Program-made: the position numbers and the translations under genes
Source of the DNA: Parachlamydiales bacterium
GTDB lineage: Bacteria > Chlamydiota > Chlamydiia > Chlamydiales > Simkaniaceae
Direction: 5' to 3'
Assembly (NCBI GenBank): GCA_030641465.1
Contig: DAOWHK010000043.1
Coordinates: 1 to 10,943, forward strand
DNA: 10,943 nucleotides
The notes under the pieces: model-generated
The model's input: only the letters and a program-made list of their open reading frames with translations
Databases searched by the model: none
What the model was told of the DNA's origin: nothing
Part shown: positions 1 through 7,512 of the stretch, one piece after another
Layout of the letters: each line of letters begins with the position of its first letter
Numbering within the stretch: the first letter of the stretch is position 1

Positions 1-1359
1 ATTCTATTTTTCTGGGTTGCCCGCATGATTCTTATGGGGGAATATACGATGAACGATGTCCCCTTCCACGAAACTTTTTTGCACGGGCTAATCTATGGAA
101 AATCTTACTGGAGAGAAAAAGAGGGTCACATTCAATATGTTGATCTGAAGGAAAAAAGAGAGTTTGATCAAGGAGCCTCACTCCCAAAAGATGTACATTC
201 CAAATGGGAAAAAATGTCCAAATCTAAAGGGAATGTGATCGATCCTATTGAAATCATCAATCAATATGGTGCCGACGCCATGCGGTTTGCTCTTTGCTCA
301 AGCGCTACAAATGCGCGTCAAATCGATCTTGATTCCAGGCGTTTTGAAGAATATCGAAACTTTGTCAATAAAATTTGGAATGGATCCCGTTTTGTCTTCA
401 TGCACCTTGAGGATTTAAACCCAAGTGAGCTTGAAAAAGGACTTGATAATACTCTATTGCAGCTTGAAGATCATTGGATTTTCTCTCTTCTTAATCGCAC
501 AATTAAAGAAGTAGACGCAGCTCTTTCTCTCTACGCTTTTGACCAAGTAGTAACGCTTATTTATGAATTTTTCTGGAATGCATTTTGCGCTTATTACTTA
601 GAAATGGCAAAGCCCATCTTATTTGGGAAACAAGGATCTGCTTCTCTTCGCATCAACAAACAAAAAATCCTTACGATAATTCTCAGCAACTCCATTCGGT
701 TGATGCACCCCATTGCACCATTTATTACTGAGGAGCTATTCCAGCACTTAAATGGACATTTTCCCGGAGTAAAAGCCCAAAATCAAGATCCGTATACAAA
801 AGAGTTGATGATTGCACTCAGCGCTCCTGCATGTATCGTCGCACCATTTCCAGAAGTAATCGATGAGTCTGCAATAAACCCTGCAATAGAAGAGAAATTT
901 TCCTTTATAAATAAAATTGTCTATGCCATTCGAAATGTCCGAGCTGAGATGCAACTTCCCCCAAAGATGGCAACTGATCTCTTTATTATTCCCACAGAAA
1001 ATAATGAAGAGCTAGAAATTCTAAAGGCTAATGAAAACATTCTATCCTCATTAATTCCTCTTAAAAAAATCTCCATAGGATCTGCGAAACTACTTCCCGA
1101 GTTTCACTCATCAGCAATAGTTAATAGCATTAAACTGCTAATTCCTCTTCCACGAGAAATGCAAGAAAAAGAGAAAAAGCGTCTTGAAAAAGAGGCGGAT
1201 AAATTAAACGCAAAAATTACTCAGATCGAGCAAAAGCTTGCTAACAAAAACTTTGCTCTAAATGCTCCAAAAGAGCTTGTAGAAAACACAAGAAAAGAGC
1301 TCGAAAGCTGCAACTTCAAACGCGTAGAGATACAAAAGAAATTAAATACGCGTCTCTAG
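1..1359 (+). CDS. valS: Valyl-tRNA synthetase, C-terminal part (5' end outside window)
   Basis: Class Ia synthetase that charges tRNA-Val with valine in the cytoplasm. The frame is open from base 1, so the true start lies upstream. The first codons read ILFFWVAR, the conserved strand that precedes the catalytic-core HGL motif. HGLI follows, and the KMSKS signature sits at bases 211-225 followed by GNVIDP. After this come the anticodon-binding helical domain (WIFSLLNRTI and RLMHPIAPFITEELFQ are typical) and a Lys/Glu-rich coiled-coil tail (about bases 1160-1350, ending KKLNTRL), which is characteristic of bacterial ValRS and binds the tRNA elbow. The spacer between HGLI and KMSKS is about 40 residues, longer than the roughly 10-15 in many bacterial ValRS. 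The 3' end overlaps the convergent gene by 18 bp. Isoleucyl- or leucyl-tRNA synthetase is unlikely because of the coiled-coil tail. Confidence 0.95.
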   Translation: MLFFWVARMILMGEYTMNDVPFHETFLHGLIYGKSYWREKEGHIQYVDLKEKREFDQGASLPKDVHSKWEKMSKSKGNVIDPIEIINQYGADAMRFALCSSATNARQIDLDSRRFEEYRNFVNKIWNGSRFVFMHLEDLNPSELEKGLDNTLLQLEDHWIFSLLNRTIKEVDAALSLYAFDQVVTLIYEFFWNAFCAYYLEMAKPILFGKQGSASLRINKQKILTIILSNSIRLMHPIAPFITEELFQHLNGHFPGVKAQNQDPYTKELMIALSAPACIVAPFPEVIDESAINPAIEEKFSFINKIVYAIRNVRAEMQLPPKMATDLFIIPTENNEELEILKANENILSSLIPLKKISIGSAKLLPEFHSSAIVNSIKLLIPLPREMQEKEKKRLEKEADKLNAKITQIEQKLANKNFALNAPKELVENTRKELESCNFKRVEIQKKLNTRL

Positions 1360-2112
1360 TCCAGGGCAAGCAATTCTTGCGCTGATGCTCCAAAAATTCC
1401 TTAAACTATTCTCTAAAACCGAGTGATTATCATCTAGAAAAAGGGATTCTAACGCAAAATATAAAGATCTTGCATCTTCTTGCTTTCCAAGCAAAGACAA
1501 ACTTTTAATCATTCGATCAAGACGTAAAAAATTATGGTTGCTAGGTGTCATCCACACGCAGGACCTTTCCTGAAAATTACTCCCCTTTACTATTCGCCCA
1601 GTCGATAAGTTTTTTTCTAGTCCATAAAATCGAAGCATCATAATAAATGATCTATCAAGATTTGCCTGTAAATTTGGTGCCTCTCTAAAAGCTCTTTGAA
1701 TCTCCTCATTCACAAGTGGCGCCTGGAGGTTAAAGCGGCTTTGCCTACTTGATGGAAAGAGCCACTGAATGTAATTATGCTGACTCTCTAATGTGGCTTC
1801 AGAATAATTCCATATTTGTGAAAGGGTAACTCCATGAGCATTCGAGGAATTTCCTCTGTAAAACTCCAAAAAATTTGTATACTCAGCCACTACTTCACTT
1901 TCTCTCACTTCATTTGCACTTGATAAACAACATATGTTAGATAGCAAATCTATCGCCAAAAAAATCGGAGTTGCCAAAGCGGAGACGATCCCTATGATAA
2001 CAGCGCAGGACCTGCTTCCAATATTTTCCGCATCATTGATTGCCATCTGGTAAAAAGAATTTTCATTGTAATAAATATTATTCCAAATAGAAGATGTAAT
2101 TTGAAAACTCAT
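1342..2112 (-). CDS. Hypothetical protein with one N-terminal hydrophobic segment
   Basis: I do not recognise this 256-residue protein. Residues 36-63 form a strongly hydrophobic stretch (VIIGIVSALATPIFLAIDLL core) with Asp55 near its end, followed by a Cys-Cys pair at 61-62. The remaining 190 residues look soluble and mostly helical, with a Phe/Leu/Asn-rich C-terminus. There is no cleavable signal peptide: 35 polar residues precede the hydrophobic block, so a single membrane anchor or hairpin is likelier. The ATG is supported by AGGA six bases upstream (TAGGAATCAT-ATG). A possible -10 TATATT lies about 30 bases further up, without a convincing -35. Its 3' end runs 18 bp into valS on the opposite strand. 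In a host-associated bacterium it could be a membrane-targeted secreted protein, but nothing here proves that. Confidence 0.75.
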   Translation of the reverse strand: MSFQITSSIWNNIYYNENSFYQMAINDAENIGSRSCAVIIGIVSALATPIFLAIDLLSNICCLSSANEVRESEVVAEYTNFLEFYRGNSSNAHGVTLSQIWNYSEATLESQHNYIQWLFPSSRQSRFNLQAPLVNEEIQRAFREAPNLQANLDRSFIMMLRFYGLEKNLSTGRIVKGSNFQERSCVWMTPSNHNFLRLDRMIKSLSLLGKQEDARSLYFALESLFLDDNHSVLENSLRNFWSISARIACPGLETRI

Positions 2113-2165
2113 ATGATTCCTACGCTATTTTGCATAACAATATAGTAACTTCGAATATTATTCTA

Positions 2166-2334
2166 TTAAGGAAGCTCTGATTAACTCCGAAATTTCAACT
2201 TTAGATGGATTTTTGAAAAAAAAATATTTTTGGAGCAACAAGCTACCTACTTATAGTTAGTGGTTTGCGAAAAAAGAATTTTTTCCAAAAAGGCGCTGAA
2301 GTTGAAACAGCGGAGTTAATCAGAGTTTCCTTAA
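2166..2334. mobile_element. MITE-like inverted-repeat element flanked by TTAA
   Basis: The arms at 2168-2201 and 2299-2332 are inverted repeats of each other, matching at 30 of 34 positions by hand alignment. Imperfect pairing (ATTTTTGAAAAAA against CTTTTTGGAAAAAA) continues inward. If the terminal repeats start at GGAAGCTCTGATTAACTCC (2170) and its mirror (ending 2330), a 4-bp TTAA lies directly outside each end (2166-2169 and 2331-2334), as a target-site duplication would. The interior is about 90 bp with no ORF. The right-hand TTAA contains the stop codon of the hydrolase gene (TAA on the minus strand), so the insertion did not disrupt it. Known background: IS5-type elements prefer YTAR targets, which TTAA fits; family assignment is inference. 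The RNA could also fold into a long hairpin and act as a terminator for the hydrolase gene. Confidence 0.6.
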
Positions 2335-3029
2335 AATATCTCTCTAAAAAAATTCTTCATAGACTCGAAAGATCGCTCATCTGCAAGTTTATTATATACA
2401 GTCCCATACCCTGGGTCATTCGCTTTAGGATTTGTAAAAGCATGCACAGTATTCCCATAAAAATGCATCTGCCAATCGACCTTTGCATCGGTCATCTCCT
2501 TGCAAATATCATGAATTGCTTCATGAGAAACATGAGGATCATCATAACCATGTAAAATTAAAATTTTTGACTGGATCTTGCTGTTTGGGATATTTGAAGG
2601 ACTCAGATTTCCATGAAAACTAATCGTACCCTTGATGTCAGCGCCAGATCTTGCAAGATCAAGGGCTGCTAAGCCCCCAAAACAGTACCCAATTGCGCCT
2701 ATTCTAGACTCATCAATCCCCTGTACTTTTTTGGCTGCCATAAAACCTGCCATGATTCTTTTTCTTAAAAGTTCCCGATCTTCAATAAATGGCTGCATCA
2801 ATTCCAAACTTTCTTCTTTACTCTTTCCAAGGACCCCCTTGCCATATATATCTACTGCAAATCCTGCAATCCCAAGTTCTGCTAACTTTCGTGCACAATC
2901 GCTTGCAAATTCATCTCTTCCAGCAAAGGCATGGAACACAAGAACAAGCGGACAATCTGCACTTACTCCTTTTGGCATTGCTAAATATCCTTCAAGGATG
3001 GTTTTTCCTTCCTTATACTCAATTTTCAT
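2331..3029 (-). CDS. Dienelactone hydrolase family protein (alpha/beta hydrolase)
   Basis: A 232-residue cytoplasmic alpha/beta hydrolase of the usual dienelactone-hydrolase length. The nucleophile elbow is GYCFGG with Cys116, the catalytic nucleophile typical of this family rather than Ser. The acid is Asp164 in LHGYDDPHV, and the base is His196 in TVHAFTNP. The N-terminal strand and oxyanion region (LVLVFHAFAGRDEF, about residues 29-41) also fit. The classical enzyme opens dienelactone to maleylacetate, but nothing nearby suggests aromatic degradation, so the physiological substrate is unknown; a general esterase or carboxymethylene-lactone-type activity is a fair guess. The ATG is preceded by AAAGGGGAAAT, a good ribosome site. 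The gene diverges from the hybrid kinase across 73 bp. Its TAA stop lies in the TTAA at the edge of the inverted-repeat element. Confidence 0.9.
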   Translation of the reverse strand: MKIEYKEGKTILEGYLAMPKGVSADCPLVLVFHAFAGRDEFASDCARKLAELGIAGFAVDIYGKGVLGKSKEESLELMQPFIEDRELLRKRIMAGFMAAKKVQGIDESRIGAIGYCFGGLAALDLARSGADIKGTISFHGNLSPSNIPNSKIQSKILILHGYDDPHVSHEAIHDICKEMTDAKVDWQMHFYGNTVHAFTNPKANDPGYGTVYNKLADERSFESMKNFFREIF

Positions 3030-3046
3030 ATTTCCCCTTTATTGTT

Positions 3047-3075
3047 TTGGGTTATTCTGGTTTACATGCTAGAGT
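3047..3075 (+). promoter_or_regulatory. Possible promoter for the hybrid histidine kinase
   Basis: TTGGGT (3047-3052) and TAGAGT (3070-3075) are separated by 17 bases, and the start codon of the kinase gene lies 27 bases beyond the -10. The match to sigma-70 consensus is only partial (3 of 6 and 4 of 6), and the divergent hydrolase gene must also be served by this 73-bp gap. Weak candidate. Confidence 0.25.
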
Positions 3076-3102
3076 CATGTATCAAAAATTTGAAAGGATC
3101 TC

Positions 3103-5067
3103 ATGGCTCAGGCAATTACAACTAAAGAATCGGAATTTATTGCAAATGCATTCCTTATGTCAACCGAAGAACAACCTGAGGAAAAATTAGACGTTCTTGC
3201 TCAGCAGTTTTTTCAAGACTTAAGCCAAGATGTACGCCACTCATCAAGCGATCAAGTCATATTATTACTTTGTCAAAAAGATGGCTACCTTCAAAAGAAT
3301 CCCCTATTAGGAGCTTTTCTCATACAAAAAATACACGAAATTGCAGGCGAGCCAAAGCAAGTTGATACAGGAGCAACTAGTGTACATCAACATTTTCTTG
3401 CAACTGCAAGTCATGAATTGAAAACTCCCCTTCAAGGCCTTCTTGGCGCTGCTGAAATAGCATTAGAAATAGCCTGTTATGGACACTGCGCAAGAGATTC
3501 AATGATAGATCTGTTAGAAAAGTTTCTTCCTCAAATTCAGGACCCCATTTTACAACCCGACGCGCAAGATCTTCTCAAGCAGTGCGCAGCAATTCGAGAA
3601 AGAATTAGTGAAAAGGCGGAAGATTCCCTGAAAACAATTATCGAGTGCGCTGATCAATTAAACCGGATTATTAATGATATTTTGAATATTACGCAAATGC
3701 AGCGAGGTAAACTCCAACTAAATAAATGCACCTTTGCAACTCAGATTTTTTTTACCTCTTCGCAATTGAAGTTATTACAGAAAAAAGCGAGTGAGAAAGG
3801 ATTAGAATTTAACATAGCTCTTGATCCTAATCTCCCAGCACATTGTTATTCCGATCCCGTTAGAATCCAGCAAATACTTACAAATCTTATCGAAAATGCA
3901 ATCAAGCATACACCGTCAGGTTCGATAAATATTCAAATTATAGTTGAGAAAAAAGATGCAATAAACTGCAAACTACTCATAAAAATTGAAGATACTGGAG
4001 TCGGAATTCCAGAAGATGCTATTGGTCGCATTCTACTTCCTTTTGAGCAAGTACATACATCAAGTGGTGGGACTGGGCTAGGATTATCTATTGCAGCTCA
4101 CCTAATTAGCCTTCTTTCAGATCAAGGTCAATTATCTATTACAAGTGAAATAAATAAAGGTTCCACTTTTTCCTTTCCATTAATTGTAGAGATGCCTCCA
4201 AAGGACTCATTAGCGCATGTGTATGCTAAGTTTCATACCCCCCCTTTACTATCAAAAAAACCATTAAAGTTTCCAACTACGCTTCTCATTGAAGACAATA
4301 AAACAAATCAAAAAGTTTTGTCCCATCTTTTGAGTTCAAATCGAAAAATAGAGCTAGATCTTGCTGAAAATGGAATCGATGCCCTGATAAAAATCCTTGC
4401 AAAACTTGGGCAAGATGCTTCTGAATTAATAAGACTCTATCAAATACCTGAAAAACATCCTCAGTTAATTGAAACTATTAAAACCCATCTTCGACAAATT
4501 ACGACGATCCCCTATGAACTACTCTTTGTTGACTTGAGGATGCCATATCTTGACGGAGCTCAGATGATCAAAATTTTAAACGAATGTGGCATTGGAAGGG
4601 GAGATGATTATCGAATTCAGCTTGAAACAGTAGGAATTTCAGGAGACACTTATTCCGCGGATACCGAAACGGCATTTCAAACACTTGTCGATGAATTACT
4701 GGGAAAACCTATCTTAAAACAAGACCTAACAAATACTCTTATTAAACATCTTAAAGTTGAAGAAGACATGCCTATTATTATGCCTTCTACAACTCCTTTA
4801 GGAGTCATCCAAATCCATGAGAGCCTATACCAAGCCTTCGCAAATACTCTTGACCCTAATGCCCCCGAAATTGCAGAAATAGATCCACAAGCCATCATTA
4901 TAAAAATATTATCTCAATATCAAGTTCCGAAAGATGAAGTCCTAACGTTGATAGATTCTAAGCAGCTCGTAACTTCTAAAAAAAGCTACTCCCATCCTTT
5001 GTTTCTAGAAGAGCTTCAAAATTACTCGTTCCATTTTTTTCAGATTTGCCCGAAACAAACAATCTAA
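3103..5067 (+). CDS. Soluble hybrid sensor histidine kinase / response regulator
   Basis: A 654-residue hybrid two-component protein with no membrane segment or signal peptide, so it should act in the cytoplasm. Order: an unassigned N-terminal region (1-95); the HisKA dimerisation domain with the H-box SHELKTPL and phospho-acceptor His104; the ATPase domain with N-box NLIENAIKHT (Asn265), G1 box DTGVGIPE (Asp297) and G2 box GGTGLGLSI (322-330); then a receiver domain with the acidic pair Glu397-Asp398, phospho-acceptor Asp477 in FVDLRMP, Ser513, and Lys535 in GKPI. A tail of about 100 residues (551-654) matches nothing I know and has no obvious Hpt or DNA-binding motif. His104 lies about 85 residues before the second HisKA helix (NDILNITQ), roughly 35-40 more than usual. 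The receiver also has about 35 extra residues between Asp398 and Asp477. GAAAGGA precedes the ATG. The stop overlaps that of the convergent small gene. The signal is unknown. Confidence 0.92.
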   Translation: MAQAITTKESEFIANAFLMSTEEQPEEKLDVLAQQFFQDLSQDVRHSSSDQVILLLCQKDGYLQKNPLLGAFLIQKIHEIAGEPKQVDTGATSVHQHFLATASHELKTPLQGLLGAAEIALEIACYGHCARDSMIDLLEKFLPQIQDPILQPDAQDLLKQCAAIRERISEKAEDSLKTIIECADQLNRIINDILNITQMQRGKLQLNKCTFATQIFFTSSQLKLLQKKASEKGLEFNIALDPNLPAHCYSDPVRIQQILTNLIENAIKHTPSGSINIQIIVEKKDAINCKLLIKIEDTGVGIPEDAIGRILLPFEQVHTSSGGTGLGLSIAAHLISLLSDQGQLSITSEINKGSTFSFPLIVEMPPKDSLAHVYAKFHTPPLLSKKPLKFPTTLLIEDNKTNQKVLSHLLSSNRKIELDLAENGIDALIKILAKLGQDASELIRLYQIPEKHPQLIETIKTHLRQITTIPYELLFVDLRMPYLDGAQMIKILNECGIGRGDDYRIQLETVGISGDTYSADTETAFQTLVDELLGKPILKQDLTNTLIKHLKVEEDMPIIMPSTTPLGVIQIHESLYQAFANTLDPNAPEIAEIDPQAIIIKILSQYQVPKDEVLTLIDSKQLVTSKKSYSHPLFLEELQNYSFHFFQICPKQTI

Positions 5068-5384
5068 GGTTTTAATGATTTAATGTCTCCTTGCACATTT
5101 TTAAAATCATCTTCTTTCCCACTTTCCATGTATTTTTGATAATCCGTATTTAATTTTATCTCCATAGATCCCCCTTCTCTTTTAAGAATGCAACTCACGA
5201 GTTCATTGATGATGGGCAAAGCTTTATCCATGGCATCTTTATACTTTGCTTTTTGCTGTACTAGAGTTGATTTGTGATATCCCTCAAGGGCTTTTTCAAA
5301 AAGTTTTACACTTTCTGCATATTCGTTTTTATATGCGTCCATATCTTTTGGTGGAATGGAACTGGGATTTATTGGAACAGACAT
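5064..5384 (-). CDS. Small helical hypothetical protein (106 aa)
   Basis: I do not recognise this 106-residue protein. It is charged, Lys/Glu-rich and predicted mostly helical: a Pro-containing N-terminus (MSVPINPSSIPP), a helical stretch at about residues 15-70 (AYKNEYAESVKLFEKALEGY and onward) and a polar C-terminus ending DIKSLKP. There is no signal peptide or membrane segment. A ribosome site, GGAG, lies seven bases before the ATG (TTTGGAGTGCAAAA-ATG), which supports it as a real gene. Its TAG stop shares bases with the TAA stop of the convergent hybrid kinase (CTAA on the plus strand). It diverges from the outer-membrane protein gene. Size and helicity would suit a small chaperone or secretion-system accessory protein, but there is no motif to support a specific role. 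Confidence 0.7.
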   Translation of the reverse strand: MSVPINPSSIPPKDMDAYKNEYAESVKLFEKALEGYHKSTLVQQKAKYKDAMDKALPIINELVSCILKREGGSMEIKLNTDYQKYMESGKEDDFKNVQGDIKSLKP

Positions 5385-5466
5385 TTTTGCACTCCAAATT
5401 TCACTTTAAATAAATAAGATAAACGGTTTAAATAAGAAAAATTTTAAATTAACAACTTTGGTAGAT

Positions 5467-6498
5467 ATGAGCAAGTTGAGAAATGCAATATTAACTGTCA
5501 GTTTGCTTATTCTTTCAAATGGATACGCCATTGAAGTTCTGCGCCCCCCTCCTCCTGAAAAAATACAAAAGGAGATTGAGCGCACTCAACATGAGATTAG
5601 TACAGCAGAAAAAATGTTTGTCCCTTGGTATACAGGGCCTCTTCTGACTGGTTCTGCAAATAATGCTCAGCCGGGGCAATTTGTTGTGCAACCTTATCTT
5701 TTTGTTACAAATACTTATGCAAACTATGACGGAAATCGCAATTCTCGATCTATTCCAAATTTTATTTCCTATAAACCCCTTCTTATTCTCCAAACTGGAA
5801 TTACAAAATGGCTAGATATTACGCTTACTTTGCAAGGTTTACATAATCGACAAAGCGGCCACTCCTCTACAAATTTTGCAGACACCTCAGTGCAACTCGG
5901 ATTTCAAATAGTAAAACAAAAACCCTATGTTCCCTCAATTAGAGCAACACTTACAGAGTCCTTTCCTACGGGAAAATATGAAAATTTAAGTAGCTCTAAA
6001 GGTGGAGTGGATTCCACAGGCTCAGGTGCCTTTGAAACCACTTTTGGTATTAATTTTTCTAAAATTTATTGGTGGTTTCCGCAGCATCCGATCAATCTTC
6101 GTCTATCTCTAAACTATCTCATTCCAGCAAATGTGAATGTTAAAGGTTTTAATACCTATGGCGGAGGATTTGGAACGAAGGGGACAGTAAGTCCTCCAAA
6201 CACCTTTGCAGCAGGATTTGGAGCAGAATTTAGCCTTTCTGAGAAATGGGTGCTTGCAACGGATCTTTCCTACTTTACAAGTGAGCGTATTACATTTTCT
6301 GGAAAATCTGGAAAGAATAGCTCCGGCATGAAAGCTCATACCGGAGCACCTTCGAGTGATCAACTAAGCATTGCTCCCGCAATTGAATATAACGTAACAA
6401 GCAACATAGGGATCATCGGTGGTGTTTGGTTTAGTGTTCTTGGCCGCAATAGTTCTGACTTCGTATCAGGAATTTTATCTGTCGTATATGTATTCTAA
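5467..6498 (+). CDS. Outer-membrane beta-barrel protein, transporter / MetA-pathway-like
   Basis: A 343-residue exported protein. Residues 1-21 form a signal peptide: basic start MSKLRN, a hydrophobic core AILTVSLLIL, and probable cleavage after NGYA. A Pro run (RPPPP, 26-30) and a short helical segment follow. The rest alternates aromatic/hydrophobic and polar residues in the pattern of beta strands (FVVQPYLFVTNTYANY; WLDITLTLQGL; INLRLSLNYLI), with Gly/Ser/Asn-rich loops at about 220-245 and 280-300. The protein ends SVVYVF with a C-terminal Phe, the usual recognition signal for BAM-dependent barrel insertion. The pattern resembles the putative MetA-pathway-of-phenol-degradation / transporter barrel family; actual substrate unknown. 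I chose ATG 5467 over an in-frame TTG at 5458 because only the ATG gives a standard signal peptide and neither has a strong ribosome site. It overlaps the convergent kinase gene by 24 bp. Confidence 0.82.
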   Translation: MSKLRNAILTVSLLILSNGYAIEVLRPPPPEKIQKEIERTQHEISTAEKMFVPWYTGPLLTGSANNAQPGQFVVQPYLFVTNTYANYDGNRNSRSIPNFISYKPLLILQTGITKWLDITLTLQGLHNRQSGHSSTNFADTSVQLGFQIVKQKPYVPSIRATLTESFPTGKYENLSSSKGGVDSTGSGAFETTFGINFSKIYWWFPQHPINLRLSLNYLIPANVNVKGFNTYGGGFGTKGTVSPPNTFAAGFGAEFSLSEKWVLATDLSYFTSERITFSGKSGKNSSGMKAHTGAPSSDQLSIAPAIEYNVTSNIGIIGGVWFSVLGRNSSDFVSGILSVVYVF

Positions 6499-7449
6499 AA
6501 CCTCTTGTCCATTAACAGTCGATTCAAAGCCTAGAGTCAAAAACTCTAAAATAAACCTATTTCCTTGAGAGAACTCTTTAACAGCCTTTGCAACATCTGC
6601 CCAATAAATAGAATCAATCATTTCTCCATCACTATCAATTAACACAATTCTATCTACTTGATCAACACGTTGAATCTGCTCAACAAAGTCAATTAAACAA
6701 ACTTTTCCCTCTGAATCCATCATCAAATTATTTGACTTAATATCAAGTGGCTCTTTATGTATTACTGCATAATCCAAAAAGTTTTTTATTTCAGATAATA
6801 GTTGCTTAGCTTCCTTGGTTTGGTCATCAAATGATAAATTATTAAACCACATGGAATAATCCACATTAGAGACGGCCTTTTCTACCACAAAATATCCATT
6901 CTTTAATGGATTATTCAAAATGCATGTTACATTCAAATGGGTCTCGATTCGCAGGTATTGATCATATGCATTTTTTGCATACTGCATAAGCGGCTTAATA
7001 CCACACTGCTCGCGATAAGATTTTACTACGATTTGATCATTTGAATGTCCCTTCACTAAGGCGTTTTCCCCGGTCACATTATACACATCAGAAAAATCTC
7101 CATTTGCAAATAATCGAACTATTTGACCACTTGATTTAGGAATCATTCCAGATCTTATCATTTCTGCACTCTTTGAAAAAACATTCCCAGTTGGTGCATC
7201 CGAATTTCCAAAAATACTTTTTCTACCCTTTCCTTTACGAGGGGCCTCTGGCGCTCGTCTACCAGCACTAATCGCTGGACTAATAAAAGAAAACTCTGGC
7301 TTAGGATCTTTCGAAACACGATCCTGTAATGAAAGTGGAGAAAGTGATGGGGGTGATGGTTGTATCTCCGTTAAAGGACATCTTTTTTTACGTGGGGGGC
7401 TGGGGCTGTCGAAATTTGGTTTCGGAAGTGAAAATTCAACTGGATTCAT
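6475..7449 (-). CDS. Minimal protein-kinase-like protein, paralogue 1 (effector candidate)
   Basis: A 324-residue protein with a kinase fold in its second half. Residues 1-105 are low-complexity, Ser/Pro-rich and basic, with the cluster PPRKKRCPL (19-26) and a second basic patch PRKGKGRKS (70-78). Kinase motifs: a glycine loop NGDFSDVY (116-123), Lys143 in IVVKSY, a hinge GYFVVEKA (185-192), the catalytic loop LDIKSNN with Asp236, Lys238 and Asn241, and the metal Asp254 in LIDFVE. HRD is reduced to PLD and DFG to DFV. Only about 70 residues follow Asp254, so the activation segment and most of the C-lobe are missing, as in OspG/NleH-type effector kinases. An in-frame ATG at 7506 would add 19 hydrophobic residues; I prefer 7449 because of the AGGTG just upstream and the match to its paralogue, which also lacks that extension. 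Substrate unknown. Confidence 0.78.
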   Translation of the reverse strand: MNPVEFSLPKPNFDSPSPPRKKRCPLTEIQPSPPSLSPLSLQDRVSKDPKPEFSFISPAISAGRRAPEAPRKGKGRKSIFGNSDAPTGNVFSKSAEMIRSGMIPKSSGQIVRLFANGDFSDVYNVTGENALVKGHSNDQIVVKSYREQCGIKPLMQYAKNAYDQYLRIETHLNVTCILNNPLKNGYFVVEKAVSNVDYSMWFNNLSFDDQTKEAKQLLSEIKNFLDYAVIHKEPLDIKSNNLMMDSEGKVCLIDFVEQIQRVDQVDRIVLIDSDGEMIDSIYWADVAKAVKEFSQGNRFILEFLTLGFESTVNGQEVLEYIYDR

Positions 7450-7453
7450 ATTA

Positions 7454-7458
7454 CACCT
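7454..7458 (-). promoter_or_regulatory. Ribosome binding site deciding the start of kinase paralogue 1
   Basis: On the minus strand this reads AGGTG, four bases before ATG 7449. The in-frame ATG 57 bases further upstream would place translation initiation inside the probable promoter, so this site fixes the start. Confidence 0.5.
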
Positions 7459-7483
7459 ATCATTTGTTTTTTTAATAATAAAA

Positions 7484-7512
7484 AGTATAATACAAAGCAT
7501 TAGCAATTAAAA
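7484..7512 (-). promoter_or_regulatory. Probable promoter for kinase paralogue 1
   Basis: On the minus strand a -10 TATACT (7484-7489, 5 of 6 to consensus) follows TTTTAA (7507-7512, weak -35) with a 17-base spacer. An alternative -10, TATTAT, overlaps it. The perfect palindrome 7513-7543 ends directly upstream of the -35, so a bound regulator would touch RNA polymerase. Inferred from sequence only; the region is very AT-rich, which raises the chance of false matches. Confidence 0.4.

Noticed and set aside
2265..2555. 96-residue plus-strand ORF starting inside the inverted-repeat element
   Set aside because: It begins at a non-ATG codon in the element, runs antisense through the well-supported hydrolase gene and has no domain signal.
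2632..3190. Two plus-strand ORFs of 146 and 133 residues
   Set aside because: Both are mainly antisense shadows of the hydrolase gene, and the second runs into the hybrid kinase start in another frame; their translations look random.
5458..5466. TTG start nine bases upstream for the outer-membrane protein
   Set aside because: It adds MVD to an otherwise ordinary signal peptide and is not preceded by a ribosome site; ATG 5467 is simpler.
7450..7506. N-terminal extension of kinase paralogue 1 (MLMLCIILFII...), a possible membrane anchor
   Set aside because: It overlaps the probable -10 region, lacks a ribosome site, and has no counterpart in the paralogue; the AGGTG before ATG 7449 fits better.
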